Under the pieces are notes generated by a model. That model worked only from the letters and a program-made list of their open reading frames with translations. It ran no database searches and was not told the DNA's origin. From Nomia melanderi (lineage: Eukaryota; Arthropoda; Insecta; Hymenoptera; Halictidae), in contig NW_027475149.1 in assembly GCF_051020985.1 (NCBI RefSeq), positions 62,001 to 126,000 on the forward strand: DNA of 64,000 nucleotides, given 5' to 3'. Shown here piece by piece: positions 50,601 to 63,364 of this stretch. Both the position numbers and the translations under genes were made by a program. The first letter of the stretch is position 1. Each line of letters starts with the position of its first letter.

Positions 50601-53039
50601 GACCTTGGGTGACGGATTCCGAATATCTGTAATTTTCTCGGCCACTGGTGGTCCGAGATCGTTCCTGCGGCACAGATTCATTCGCCAGTGCCTCCTACAG
50701 ACAATGCACTTTGATTTATTGCGCTATCTGTAATAGCACCCGAGATATCACCAGATATATATTGCATTTTTCCCTGACCCTGAGTGTCCGGCCCCATGAG
50801 ACGTTGGTTTACTCGGCCCCTGGTGGTGCGAGGTCGTTCCCGCTGCACAGATGAATGCGCCAGGGCCTCCTGCAGATAATTCACTTTGGTTTTTTGCGCT
50901 ATCTCTAATAGCACCCAAGATATCACCCGATATATATTGGATTTTTCCCTGACCCTGAGTGTCCGGCCCCGTGAGTCGGTGGTTTTCTCGGCCCCTGGTG
51001 GTCCGTGGTCGTTCCCGCTGCACAGATTCATTCGCCTGGGCCTCCTACAGACAATGCACTTTGATTTATTGCGCTATCTGTAATAGCACCCGAGATATCA
51101 CCAGATATATATTGGATTTCTCCCTGACCCTGAGTGTCCGGCTCCATGAGACGGTGATTTTCTCGGCCCCTGGTGGTCCGAGGTCGTTCCCGCTGCCCAG
51201 ATTCATGCGCTAGGGCCTCCTACAGACAATGCACTTTGGTTTTTTGCGCTATCTCTAATAGCACCCAAGATATCACCAGATATTTGCTGGATTTTTACAT
51301 GACCTTAGGTGACGGATTCCGAATATCTGTAATTTTCTCGGCCACTGGTGGTCCGAGGTCGTTCCTGCGGCACAGATTCATTCGCAAGGGCCTCCTACAG
51401 ACAATGCACTTTGATTTATTGCGCTATCTGTAATAGCACCCGAGATATCACCAGATATATATTGGGTTTTCCCCTGACCCTGAGTGACCGGACCCATGAG
51501 ACGGTGGTTTTCTCGGCCACTGGTGGTCCGAGGTCGTTCCTGCGGCACAGATTCATTCGCAAGGGCCTCCTACAGACAATGCACTTTGGTTTATTGCGCT
51601 ATCTGTAATAGCACCAGAGATATAACCAGATATATATTGGATTTTCCCCTGACCCTGAGTGTCCGGACCCATGAGACGGTGGTTTTCTCGGCCCCTGGTG
51701 GTCCGAGGTCGTTCCCGCTGCACAGATGCATGCACCAGGGCCTCCCGCAGATAATTCACTTTGGTTTATTGCGCTATCTCTAATAGCACCCGAGATATCA
51801 CCAGATATATATTGGATTTTCCCCTGACCCTGAGTGTCCGGGCCCATGAGACTGTGGTTTTCTCGGCCCCCGGTGGTCCGTGGTCGTTCCCGCTGGCCAG
51901 ATTCATGCGCCAGGGCCTCCTACAGACAATGCACTTTGATTTATTGCGCTATCTGTAATAGCACCCGAGATATCACCAGATATATATTGGGTTTTCCCCT
52001 GACCCTGAGTGTCCGGACCCATGAGACGGTGGTTTTCTCGGCCACTGGTGGTCCGAGGTCGTTCCTGCGGCACAGATTCATTCGCAAGGGCCTCCTACAG
52101 ACAGTGCACTTTGGTTTATTGCGCTATCAGTAATAGCACCCGAGATATCACCAGATATATATTGGATTTTTCCCTGACCCTGAGTGTCCGGCTCCATGAG
52201 ACGGTGATTTTCTCGTCCCCTGGTGGTCCGACGTCGTTCCCGCTGCACAGATGCATGCGCTAGGGCCTCCTACAGACAATGCACTTTGGTTTTTTGCGCT
52301 ATCTCTAATTGCACCCAAGATATCACCAGATATTTGCTGGATTTTTACATGACCTTGGGTGACGGATTCCGAATATCTGTAATTTTCTCGGTCACTGGTG
52401 GTCCGAGGTCGTTCCTGCGGCACAGATTCATTCGCAAGGGCCTCCTACAGACAATGCACTTTGATTTATTGCGCTATCTGTAATAGCACCAGAGATATCA
52501 CCAGATATATATTGGGTTTTCCCCTGACCCTGAGTGTCCGGACCCATGAGACGGTGGTTTTTTCGGCCCCTGGTTGTCCGAGGTCGTTCCCGCTGCCCAG
52601 ATTCATGCGCCAGGGCCTCCTACAGACAATGCACTTTGGTTGATTGCGCTATCTGTAATAGCACCCGAGATATCACCAGATATATATTGGATGTTTCCCT
52701 GACCCTGAGTGTCCGGCCCCATGAGACGGTGGTTTTCTTGGCCCCTGGTGGCCCGAGGTCGTTCCCGCTGCACAGATGCATGCGCCAGGGCCTCCTGCAG
52801 ATAATTCTCTTTGGTTTATTGCGCTATCTCTAATAGCACCCGAGATATCACCAGATATATATTGGATTTTCCCCTGACCCTGAGTGTCCGGCCCCGTGAG
52901 TCGGTGGTTTTCTCGGCCCCTGGCGGTCCGAGGTCGTTCCCGCTGCCCGGATTCATGCGCCAGGGCCTCCTACAGACAATGCACTTTGATTTATTGCGCT
53001 ATCTCTAATATCACCCGAGATATCACCTGATATTTGCTG

Positions 53040-53214
53040 GATTTTTACATGACCCTGAGTGTCCGGCCCCATGAGACGGTGGTTTTCTTGGCCCCTGGTG
53101 GCCCGAGGTCGTTCCCGCTGCACAGATGCATGCGCCAGGGCCTCCTGCAGATAATTCTCTTTGGTTTATTGCGCTATCTGTAATAGCACCAGAGATATAA
53201 CCAGATATATATTG
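53040..53214. repeat. Hybrid monomer, type B left and type A right
   Basis: Begins GATTTTTACATGACC after a type B-like ATATTTGCTGG, then continues CTGAGTGTCCGGCCCC and ATGAGACGG exactly as type A. The switch falls at about monomer positions 15-19, where the two types share TGACC. Confidence 0.88.
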
Positions 53215-54057
53215 GATTTTCCCCTGACCCTGAGTGTCCGGACCCATGAGACGGTGGTTTTCTCGGCCCCTGGTGGTCCGAGGTCGTTCCCGCTGCACAG
53301 ATGCATGCACCAAGGCCTCCCGCAGATAATTCACTTTGGTTTATTGCGCTATCTCTAATAGCACCCGAGATATCACCAGATATATATTGGATTTTCCCCT
53401 GACCCTGAGTGTCCGGACCCATGAGACGGTGGTTTTCTCGGCCTCTGGTGGTCCGAGGTCGTTCCCGCTGCACACATTCATTCGCCTGGGCCTCCTACAG
53501 ACAATGCACTTTGATTTATTGCGCTATCTGTAATAGCACCCGAGATATCACCAGATATATATTGGATTTTCCCCTGACCCAGAGTATCCGGACCCATGAG
53601 ACGGTGGTTTTCTCGGCCCCTGGTGGTCCGAGGTCGTTCCCGCTGCCCAGATTCATGCGCCAGGGCCTCCTACAGACAATGCACTTTGGTTTATTGGGCT
53701 ATCTGTAATAGAACCCGAGATATCACCAGATATATATTGGATTTTTCCCTGACCCTGAGTGTCCGGCTCCATGAGACGGTGATTCTCTCGTCCCCTGGTG
53801 GTCCGACGTCGTTCCCGCTACACAGATGCATGCGCCAGGGCCTCCTTCAGATAATTCACTTTGGTTTATTGCGCTATCTCTAATAGCACCCGAGATATCA
53901 CCAGATATATATTGGATTTTCCCCTGACCCTGAGTGTCCGGCCCCATGAGACTGTGGTTTTCTCGGCCCCTGGTGGTCCGAGGTCGTTCCCGCTGTCCAG
54001 ATTCATGCGCCAGGGCCTCCTACAGACAATGCACTTTGATTTATTGCGCTATCTGTA

Positions 54058-54534
54058 ATAGCACCCGAGATATCACCAGATATATATTGGATTTTTCCCT
54101 GACCCTGAGTGTCCGGCCCCATGAGACGGTGGTTTTCTTGGCCCCTGGTGGCCCGAGGTCGTTCCCGCTGCACAGATGCATGCGCCAGGGCCTCCTGCAG
54201 ATAATTCTCTTTGGTTTATTGCGCTATCTCTAATAGCACCCGAGATATCACCAGATATATATTGGATTTTTCCCTGACCCTGAGTGTCCGGCCCCGTGAG
54301 TCGGTGGTTTTCTCGGCCCCTGGTGGTCCGAAGTCGTTCCCGCTGCCCAGATTCATGCGCTAGGGCCTCCTACAGACAATGCACTTTGGTTTTTTGCGCT
54401 ATCTCTAATTGAACCCAAGATATCACCAGATATTTGCTGGATTTTTACATGACCTTGGGTGACGGATTCCGAATATCTGTAATTTTCTCGGCCACTGGTG
54501 GTCCGAGGTCGTTCCTGCGGCACAGATTCATTCG
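54058..54534. repeat. 2.7-monomer segment repeated at 58,958-59,434
   Basis: Aligns at a shift of 4,900 bp (28 monomers). It includes TTTTCTTGGCCCC, GGCCCGAGG, AATTCTCTTTGG, a GTGAGTCGG monomer with GTCCGAAG, TAATTGAACCCAAG and most of a type B monomer. It lies on both sides of the 8-monomer repeat at 55.5-58.3 kb. Confidence 0.82.
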
Positions 54535-54971
54535 CCAGTGCCTCCTACAGACAATGCACTTTGATTTATTGCGCTATCTGTAATAGCACCCGAGATATCA
54601 CCAGATATATATTGGATTTTTCCCTGACCCTGAGTGTCCGGCCCCATGAGACGTTGGTTTACTCGGCCCCTGGTGGTCCGAGGTCGTTCCCGCTGCACAG
54701 ATGAATGCGCCAGGGCCTCCTGCAGATAATTCACTTTGGTTTATTGCGCTATCTCTAATTGCACCCGAGATATCACCAGATATATATTGGTTTTTCCCCT
54801 GACCCTGAGTGTCCGGACCCATGAGACGGTGGTTTTCTCGGCCCCTGGTGGTCCGAGGTCGTTCGAGCTGCACAGATTCATGCGCCAGGGCCTCCTACAG
54901 ACAATGCACTTTGATTTATTGCGCTATCTGTAATAGCACCCGAGATATCACCAGATATATATTGGATTTTT

Positions 54972-55496
54972 CCCTGACCCTGAGTGTCCGGCCCCGTGAG
55001 TCGGTGGTTTTCTCGGCCCCTGGTGGTCCGAAGTCGTTCCCGCTGCCTAGATTCATGCGCTAGGGCCTCCTACAGACAATGCACTTTGGTTTTTTGCGCT
55101 ATCTCTAATTGCACCCAAGATATCACCAGATATTTGCTGGATTTTTACATGACCTTGGGTGACGGATTCCGAATATCTGTAATTTTCTCGGCCACTGGTG
55201 GTCCGAGGTCGTTCCTGCGGCACAGATTCATTCGCAAGGGCCTCCTACAGACAATGCACTTTGATTTATTGCGCTATCTGTAATAGCACCCGAGATATCA
55301 CCAGATATATATTGGATTTTTCCCTGACCCTGAGTGTCCGGCCCCATGAGACGTTGGTTTACTCGGCCCCTGGTGGTCCGAGGTCGTTCCCGCTGCACAG
55401 ATGAATGCGCCAGGGCCTCCTGCAGATAATTCACTTTGGTTTATTGCGCTATCTCTAATTGCACCCGAGATATCACCAGATATATATTGGTTTTTC
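54972..55496. repeat. Three-monomer relative of the 55.5 kb higher-order unit
   Basis: Contains monomers A (GTGAGTCGG, GTCCGAAG, GCCTAGATT), B (type B) and D (ACGTTGGTTTACTC, GATGAATGCG) in that order. Monomer C (GGGTTTTCCCC, GGTTTTTTCGG, CTGGTTGTCC, TTGGTTGATTG), which lies between B and D downstream, is missing. The alignment shift to the next unit changes from 525 to 700 bp at that point. Confidence 0.8.
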
Positions 55497-56896
55497 CCCT
55501 GACCCTGAGTGTCCGGCCCCGTGAGTCGGTGGTTTTCTCGGCCCCTGGTGGTCCGAAGTCGTTCCCGCTGCCTAGATCCATGCGCTAGGGCCTCCTACAG
55601 ACAATGCGCTTTGGTTTTTTGCGCTATCTCTAATTGCACCCAAGATATCACCAGATATTTGCTGGATTTTTACATGACCTTGGGTGACGGATTCCGAATA
55701 TCTGTAATTTTCTCGGCCACTGGTGGTCCGAGGTCGTTCCTGCGGCACAGATTCATTCGCAAGGGCCTCCTACAGACAATGCACTTTGATTTATTGCGCT
55801 ATCTGTAATAGCACCAGAGATATCACCAGATATATATTGGGTTTTCCCCTGACCCTGAGTGTCCGGACCCATGAGACGGTGGTTTTTTCGGCCCCTGGTT
55901 GTCCGAGGTCGTTCCCGCTGCCCAGATTCATGCGCCAGGGCCTCCTACAGACAATGCACTTTGGTTGATTGCGCTATCTGTAATAGCACCCGAGATATCA
56001 CCAGATATATATTGGATTTTTCCCTGACCCTGAGTGTCCGGCCCCATGAGACGTTGGTTTACTCGGCCCCTGGTGGTCCGAGGTCATTCCCGCTGCACAG
56101 ATGAATGCGCCAGGGCCTCCTGCAGATAATTCACTTTGGTTTATTGCGCTATCTCTAATTGCACCCGAGATATCACCAGATATATATTGGTTTTTCCCCT
56201 GACCCTGAGTGTCCGGCCCCGTGAGTCGGTGGTTTTCTCGGCCCCTGGTGGTCCGAAGTCGTTCCCGCTGCCTAGATCCATGCGCTAGGGCCTCCTACAG
56301 ACAATGCACTTTGGTTTTTTGCGCTATCTCTAATTGCACCCAAGATATCACCAGATATTTGCTGGATTTTTACATGACCTTGGGTGACGGATTCCGAATA
56401 TCTGTAATTTTCTCGGCCACTGGTGGTCCGAGGTCGTTCCTGCGGCACAGATTCATTCGCAAGGGCCTCCTACAGACAATGCACTTTGATTTATTGCGCT
56501 ATCTGTAATAGCACCAGAGATATCACCAGATATATATTGGGTTTTCCCCTGACCCTGAGTGTCCGGACCCATGAGACGGTGGTTTTTTCGGCCCCTGGTT
56601 GTCCGAGGTCGTTCCCGCTGCCCAGATTCATGCGCCAGGGCCTCCTACAGACAATGCACTTTGGTTGATTGCGCTATCTGTAATAGCACCCGAGATATAA
56701 CCAGATATATATTGGATTTTCCCCTGACCCTGAGTGTCCGGACCCATGAGACGGTGGTTTTCTCGGCCCCTGGTGGTCCGAGGTCGTTCCAGCTGCACAG
56801 ATTCATTCGCCTGGGCCTCCTACAGACAATGCACTTTGATTTATTGCGCTATCTGTAATAGCACCCGAGATATCACCAGATATATATTGGATTTTT
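55497..56896. repeat. 1,400-bp 8-monomer higher-order repeat, unit 1
   Basis: Eight monomers in the order A-B-C-D-A-B-C-E. A has GTGAGTCGG/GTCCGAAG, B is type B, C has CTGGTTGTCC and TTGGTTGATTG, D has ACGTTGGTTTACTC, E has GATATAACCAG, GGACCC and CATTCGCCTGGG. Unit 2 follows directly at 56,897. Differences between units seen by eye number about seven in 1,400 bp (for example 55,609, 56,095 and the CCAGCTG near 56,792). Confidence 0.92.
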
Positions 56897-58296
56897 CCCT
56901 GACCCTGAGTGTCCGGCCCCGTGAGTCGGTGGTTTTCTCGGCCCCTGGTGGTCCGAAGTCGTTCCCGCTGCCTAGATTCATGCGCTAGGGCCTCCTACAG
57001 ACAATGCACTTTGGTTTTTTGCGCTATCTCTAATTGCACCCAAGATATCACCAGATATTTGCTGGATTTTTACATGACCTTGGGTGACGGATTCCGAATA
57101 TCTGTAATTTTCTCGGCCACTGGTGGTCCGAGGTCGTTCCTGCGGCACAGATTCATTCGCAAGGGCCTCCTACAGACAATGCACTTTGATTTATTGCGCT
57201 ATCTGTAATAGCACCAGAGATATCACCAGATATATATTGGGTTTTCCCCTGACCCTGAGTGTCCGGACCCATGAGACGGTGGTTTTTTCGGCCCCTGGTT
57301 GTCCGAGGTCGTTCCCGCTGCCCAGATTCATGCGCCAGGGCCTGCTACAGACAATGCACTTTGGTTGATTGCGCTATCTGTAATAGCACCCGAGATATCA
57401 CCAGATATATATTGGATTTTTCCCTGACCCTGAGTGTCCGGCCCCATGAGACGTTGGTTTACTCGGCCCCTGGTGGTCCGAGGTCGTTCCCGCTGCACAG
57501 ATGAATGCGCCAGGGCCTCCTGCAGATAATTCACTTTGGTTTATTGCGCTATCTCTAATTGCACCCGAGATATCACCAGATATATATTGGTTTTTCCCCT
57601 GACCCTGAGTGTCCGGCCCCGTGAGTCGGTGGTTTTCTCGGCCCCTGGTGGTCCGAAGTCGTTCCCGCTGCCTAGATCCATGCGCTAGGGCCTCCTACAG
57701 ACAATGCACTTTGGTTTTTTGCGCTATCTCTAATTGCACCCAAGATATCACCAGATATTTGCTGGATTTTTACATGACCTTGGGTGACGGATTCCGAATA
57801 TCTGTAATTTTCTCGGCCACTGGTGGTCCGAGGTCGTTCCTGCGGCACAGATTCATTCGCAAGGGCCTCCTACAGACAATGCACTTTGATTTATTGCGCT
57901 ATCTGTAATAGCACCAGAGATATCACCAGATATATATTGGGTTTTCCCCTGACCCTGAGTGTCCGGACCCATGAGACGGTGGTTTTTTCGGCCCCTGGTT
58001 GTCCGAGGTCGTTCCCGCTGCCCAGATTCATGCGCCAGGGCCTCCTACAGACAATGCACATTGGTTGATTGCGCTATCTGTAATAGCACCCGAGATATAA
58101 CCAGATATATATTGGATTTTCCCCTGACCCTGAGTGTCCGGACCCATGAGACGGTGGTTTTCTCGGCCCCTGGTGGTCCGAGGTCGTTCCCGCTGCACAG
58201 ATTCATTCGCCTGGGCCTCCTACAGACAATGCACTTTGATTTATTGCGCTATCTGTAATAGCACCCGAGATATCACCAGATATATATTGGATTTTC
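56897..58296. repeat. 1,400-bp 8-monomer higher-order repeat, unit 2
   Basis: Same A-B-C-D-A-B-C-E order as unit 1, about 99.5% alike by eye. The alignment breaks at 55,496/56,896 and 56,896/58,296, so the two units abut exactly. Each half (A-B-C plus D or E) is itself a 700-bp four-monomer repeat. Confidence 0.92.
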
Positions 58297-58957
58297 CCCT
58301 GACCCAGAGTATCCGGACCCATGAGACGGTGGTTTTCTCGGCCCCTTGTGGTCCGAGGTCGTTCCCGCTGCCCAGATTCATGCGCCAGGGCCTCCTACAG
58401 ACAATGCACTTTGGTTTATTGGGCTATCTGTAATAGAACCCGAGATATCACCAGATATATATTGGGTTTTCCCCTGACCCTGAGTGTCCGGACCCATGAG
58501 ACGGTGGTTTTCTCGGCCACTGGTGGTCCGAGGTCGTTCCTGCGCCATAGATTCATTCGCAAGGGCCTCCTACAGACAATGCACTTTGGTTCATTGCGCT
58601 ATCTGTAATAGCACCGGAGATATGACCAGATATATATTGGATTTTCCCCTGACCCTGAGTGTCCGCACCAATGAGACGGTGGTTTTCTCGGCCCCTGGTG
58701 GTCCGAGGTCGTTCCCGCTGCACAGATGCATGCACCAGGGCCTCCTGCAGATAATTCACTTTGGTTTATTGCGCTATCTCTAATAGCACCCGAGATATCA
58801 CCAGATATATATTGGATTTTCCCCTGACCCTGAGTGTACGGGCCCATGAGACTGTGGTTTTCTCGGCCCCTGGTGGTCCGTGGTCGTTCCCGCTGGCCAG
58901 ATTCATGCGCCAGGGCCTCCTACAGACAATGCACATTGATTTATTGCGCTATCTCTA

Positions 58958-59434
58958 ATAGCACCCGAGATATCACCAGATATATATTGGATTTTTCCCT
59001 GACCCTGAGTGTCCGGCCCCATGAGACGGTGGTTTTCTTGGCCCCTGGTGGCCCGAGGTCGTTCCCGCTGCACAGATGCATGCGCCAGGGCCTCCTGCAG
59101 ATAATTCTCTTTGGTTTATTGCGCTATCTCTAATAGCACCCGAGATATCACCAGATATATATTGGATTTTTCCCTGACCCTGAGTGTCCGGCCCCGTGAG
59201 TCGGTGGTTTTCTCGGCCCCTGGTGGTCCGAAGTCGTTCCCGCTGCCCAGATTCATGCGCTAGGGCCTCCTACAGACAATGCACTTTGGTTTTTTGCGCT
59301 ATCTCTAATTGAACCCAAGATATCACCAGATATTTGCTGGATTTTTACATGACCTTGGGTGACGGATTCCGAATATCTGTAATTTTCTCGGCCACTGGTG
59401 GTCCGAGGTCGTTCCTGCGGCACAGATTCATTCG
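58958..59434. repeat. Second copy of the 54,058-54,534 segment
   Basis: Same monomer series as 54,058-54,534. It ends within the type B monomer where CATTCGCCAG becomes CATTCGCCTG. Confidence 0.82.
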
Positions 59435-60914
59435 CCTGGGCCTCCTACAGACAATGCACTTTGATTTATTGCGCTATCTGTAATAGCACCCGAGATATCA
59501 CCAGATATATATTGGATTTTTCCCTGACCTTGAGTGTCCGGCTCCATGAGACGGTGATTTTCTCGGCCCCTAGTGGTCCGAGGTCGTTCCCGCTGCCCAG
59601 ATTCATGCGCCAGGGCCTCCTACAGACAATGCACTTTGATTTATTGCGCTATCTGTAATAGCACCCGAGATATCACCAGATATATATTGGATTTTCCCCT
59701 GACCCTGAGTGTCCGGCGCCATGAGACGGTGGTTTTCTCGGCCCCTGGTGGTCCGAGGTCGTTCCCGCTGCACAGATTCATTCGCCTGGGCCTCCTACAG
59801 ACAATGCACTTTGATTTATTGCGCTATCTGTAATAGCACCCGAGATATCACCAGATATATATTGGATTTCTCCCTGACCCTGAGTGTCCGGCTCCATGAG
59901 ACGGTGATTTTCTCGGCCCCTGGTGGTCCGAGGTCGTTCCCGCTGCCCAGATTCATGCGCTAGGGCCTCCTACAGACAATGCACTTTGGTTTTTTGCGCT
60001 ATCTCTAATAGCACGCAAGATATCACCAGATATTTGCTGGATTTTTACATGACCTTAGGTGACGGATTCCGAATATCTGTAATTTTCTCGGCCCCTGGTG
60101 GTCGGAGGTCGTTCCTGCTGGCCAGATTCATTCGCAAGGGCCTCCTACAGACAATGCACTTTGATTTATTGCGCTATCTGTAATAGCACCCGAGATATCA
60201 CCAGATATATATTGGATTTTCCCCTGACCCTGAGTGTCCGGACCCATGAGACGGTGGTTTTCTCGGACCCTGGTGGTCCGAGGTCGTTCCCGCTGGCCAG
60301 ATTCATGCGCCTGGGCCTCCTACAGACAATGCACTTTGGTTTATTGCGCTATCTCTAATAGCTCCCGAGATATCACCAGATATATATTGGATTTTCCCCT
60401 GACCCTGAGTGTCCGGCCCCGTGAGTCGGTGGTTTTCTGGGCCCCTGGTGGTCCGAGGTCGTTCCTGCGGCACAGATTCATTCGCAAGGGCCTCCTACAG
60501 ACAATGCACTTTGGTTTATTGCGCTATCTGTAATAGCACCCGAGATATCACCAGATATATATTGGATTTTCCCCTGACCCTGAGTGTCCAGACCCATGAG
60601 ACGGTGGTTTTCTCGGCCCCTGGTGGTCCGAGGATGTTCCCGCTGCCCAGATTCATGCGCCAGGGCCTCCTACAGACAGTGCACTTTGGTTTATTGCGGT
60701 ATCTGTAATAGCACCCGAGATATCACCAGATATATATTGGATTTTCCCCTGACCCTGAGTGTCCGGCCCCGTGAGTCGGTGGTTTTCTGGGCCCCTGGTG
60801 GTCCGAGGTCGTTCCTGCGGCACAGATTCATTCGCAAGGGCCTCCTACAGACAATGCACTTTGATTTATTGCGCTATCTGTAATAGCACCCGAGATATCA
60901 CCAGATATATATTG

Positions 60915-61089
60915 GATTTTCCCCTGACCTTGGGTGACGGATTCCGAATATCTGTAATTTTCTCGGCCACTGGTGGTCCGAGATCGTTCCTGCGGTACAG
61001 ATTCATTCGCAAGGGCCTCCTACAGACAATGCACTTTGGTTTATAGCGCTATCTGTAATAGCACCCTAGATATCACCAGATATATATTG
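60915..61089. repeat. Reverse hybrid monomer, type A left and type B right
   Basis: Begins ATATATATTGGATTTTCCCC as in type A, then at TGACC switches to CTTGGGTGACGG and GATTCCGAATATC as in type B, followed by GGCCACTGG and GCGGTACAG. It is the reciprocal of the arrangement at 53,040. Confidence 0.9.
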
Positions 61090-63364
61090 GATTTTCCCCT
61101 GACCCTGAGTGTCCGGACCCATGAGACGGTGGTTTTCTCGGCCCCTGGTGGTCCGAGGTCGTTCCCGCTGCACAGATTCATTCGCCTGGGCCTCCTACAG
61201 ACAATGCACTTTGATTTATTGCGCTATCTGTAATAGCACCCGAGATATCACCAGATATATATTGGATTTTTCCCTGACCCTGAGTGTCCGGCTCCATGAG
61301 ACGGTGATTTTCTCGGCCCCTGGTGGTCCGAGGTCCTTCCCGCTGCACAGATTCATTCGCCTGGGCCTCCTACAGACAATGCACTTTGATTTAATGCGCT
61401 ATCTGTAATAGCACCCGAGATATCACCAGATATATATTGGATTTTCCCCTAACCCTGAGTGTCCGGCCCCATGAGACTGCGGTTTTCTCGGCCCCTGGTG
61501 GTCCGAGGTCGTTCCCGCTGGCCAGATTCATGCGCCTGGGCCTCCTACAGACAATGCACTTTGATTTAGTGCGCTATCTCTAATAGCACCCGAGATATCA
61601 CCAGATATATATTGGATTTTTCCCTGACCCTGAGTGTCCGGCGCCATGAGACGGTGGTTTTCTTGGCCCCTGGTGGTCCGAGGGCGTTCCCGCTGCACAG
61701 ATGCATGCGCCAGGGCCTCCTGCAGATAATTCACTTTGGTTTATTGCGCTATCTCTAATAGCACCCAAGATATCACCAGATATATATTGGATTTTCCCCT
61801 GACCCTGAGTGTCCGGCCCCGTGAGTCGGTGGTTTTCTCGGCCCCTGGTGGTCCTAGGTCGTTCCCGCTGCCCAGATTCATGCGCCAGGGCCTCCTACAG
61901 ACAATGCACTTTGGTTTATTGCGCTATCTCTAATAGCACCCGAGATATCACCAGATATTTGCTGTATTTTTACATGACCTTGGGTGACGGATTCCGAATA
62001 TCTGTAATTTTCTCGGCCACTGGTGGTCCGAGGTCGTTCCTGCGGTACAGATTCATTCGCAAGGGCCTCCTACAGACAATGCACTTTGGTTTATTGCGCT
62101 ATCTCTAATAGCACCCGAGATATCACCAGATATTTGCTGGATTTTTACATGACCTTGGGTGACGGATTCCGAATATCTGTGCCTTTCTCGGCCACTGGTG
62201 GTCCGAGGTCGTTCCTGCGTCACAGATTCAATCGCAAGGGCCTCCTACAGACAATGCACTTTGGTTTATTGCGCTATCTGTAATAGCACCCGAGATATCA
62301 CCAGATATATATTGGATTTTCCCCTGACCCTGAGTGTCCGGACCCATGAGACGGTGGTTTTCTCGGCCCCTGGTGGTCCGAGGTCGTTCCCGCTGCACAG
62401 ATTCGTTCGCCTGGGCCTCCTACAGACAATGCACTTTGGTTTATTGCGCTATCTGTAATAGCACCCGAGATATCACCAGATATATATTGGATTTTTCCCT
62501 GACCCTGAGTGTCCGGCTCCATGAGACGGTGATTTTCTCGTCCCCTGGTGGTCCGACGTCGTTCCCGCTGCCCAGATTCATGCGCCAGGGCCTCCTACAG
62601 ACAATGCACTTTGGTTTATTGCGCTATCTGTAATAGCACCCGAGATAACACCAGGTATATGCTGGATTTTTACATGACCTTGGGTGACGGATTCCGAATA
62701 TCTGTAATTTTCTCGGCCACTGGTGGTCCGAGGTCGTTCCTGCGGCACAGATTCATTCGCCAGTGCCTCCTACAGACAATGCACTTTGATTTATTGCGCT
62801 ATCTCTAATAGCACCCGAGATATCACCAGATATATATTGAATTTTCCCCTGACCCTGAGTGTCCGGCCCCATTAGACTGTGGTTTTCCCGGCCCCTGGTG
62901 GTCCGCGGTCGTTCCCGCTACAGAGATTCATGCGGCAGGGCCTCCTACAGACAATGCACTTTGATTTGTTGGGCTATCTGTAATAGCACCCGAGATATCA
63001 CCAGATATTTGCAGGATTTTTACATGACCTTGGGTGACGGATTCCGACTATCTGTAATTTTCTCGGCCACTGGTGGTCCGAGGTCGTTCCTGCGGCACAG
63101 ATTCATTCGCAAGGGTCTCCTACAGACAATGCACTTTGGTTTATTGCGCTATCTGTAATAGCACCCGAGATATCACCAGACATATATTGGATTTTCCCCT
63201 GACCCTGAGTGTCCGGCCCCGTGAGTCGGTGGTTTTCTCGGCCCCTGGTGGTCCGATGTAGTTCCCGCTGCCCAGATTCATGCGCCAGGGCCTCCTACAG
63301 ACAATGCACTTTGGTTTATTGCGCTATCTCTAATAGCACCCGAGATATCACCAGATATTTGCTG

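Larger units (their letters stand above)
50590..63189. repeat. Fifteen type B monomers in block 5, plus one reverse hybrid
   Basis: Starts are 50590, 51290, 52340, 54440, 55140, 55665, 56365, 57065, 57765, 59340, 60040, 61965, 62140, 62665 and 63015; 60915 is a hybrid. From 55665 to 57765 they are spaced by exactly 700 bp. Nearly all read ATATTTGCTGG, TTTTTACATGACCTTGGG, GACGGATTCCGAATATC, GGCCACTGG and CTGCGGCACAG. 60040 keeps the type A form GGCCCCTGG, and 62140 has GTGCCTTTCTC in place of GTAATTTTCTC. Confidence 0.9.
50065..63364. repeat. Subfamily block 5: type B-rich array resembling block 2
   Basis: About 76 monomers with the markers of 10-24 kb: CCCCGTGAGTCGG, GCTGCCCAG, GCTGGCCAG, CATTCGCCTGGG, CATTCGCAAGGG and type B cassettes. 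Markers stronger here are TTTTCTTGGCCCC with GGTGGCCCGAGG and TAATTGCACCCAAG. No indels change the phase anywhere in this block. Confidence 0.7.
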
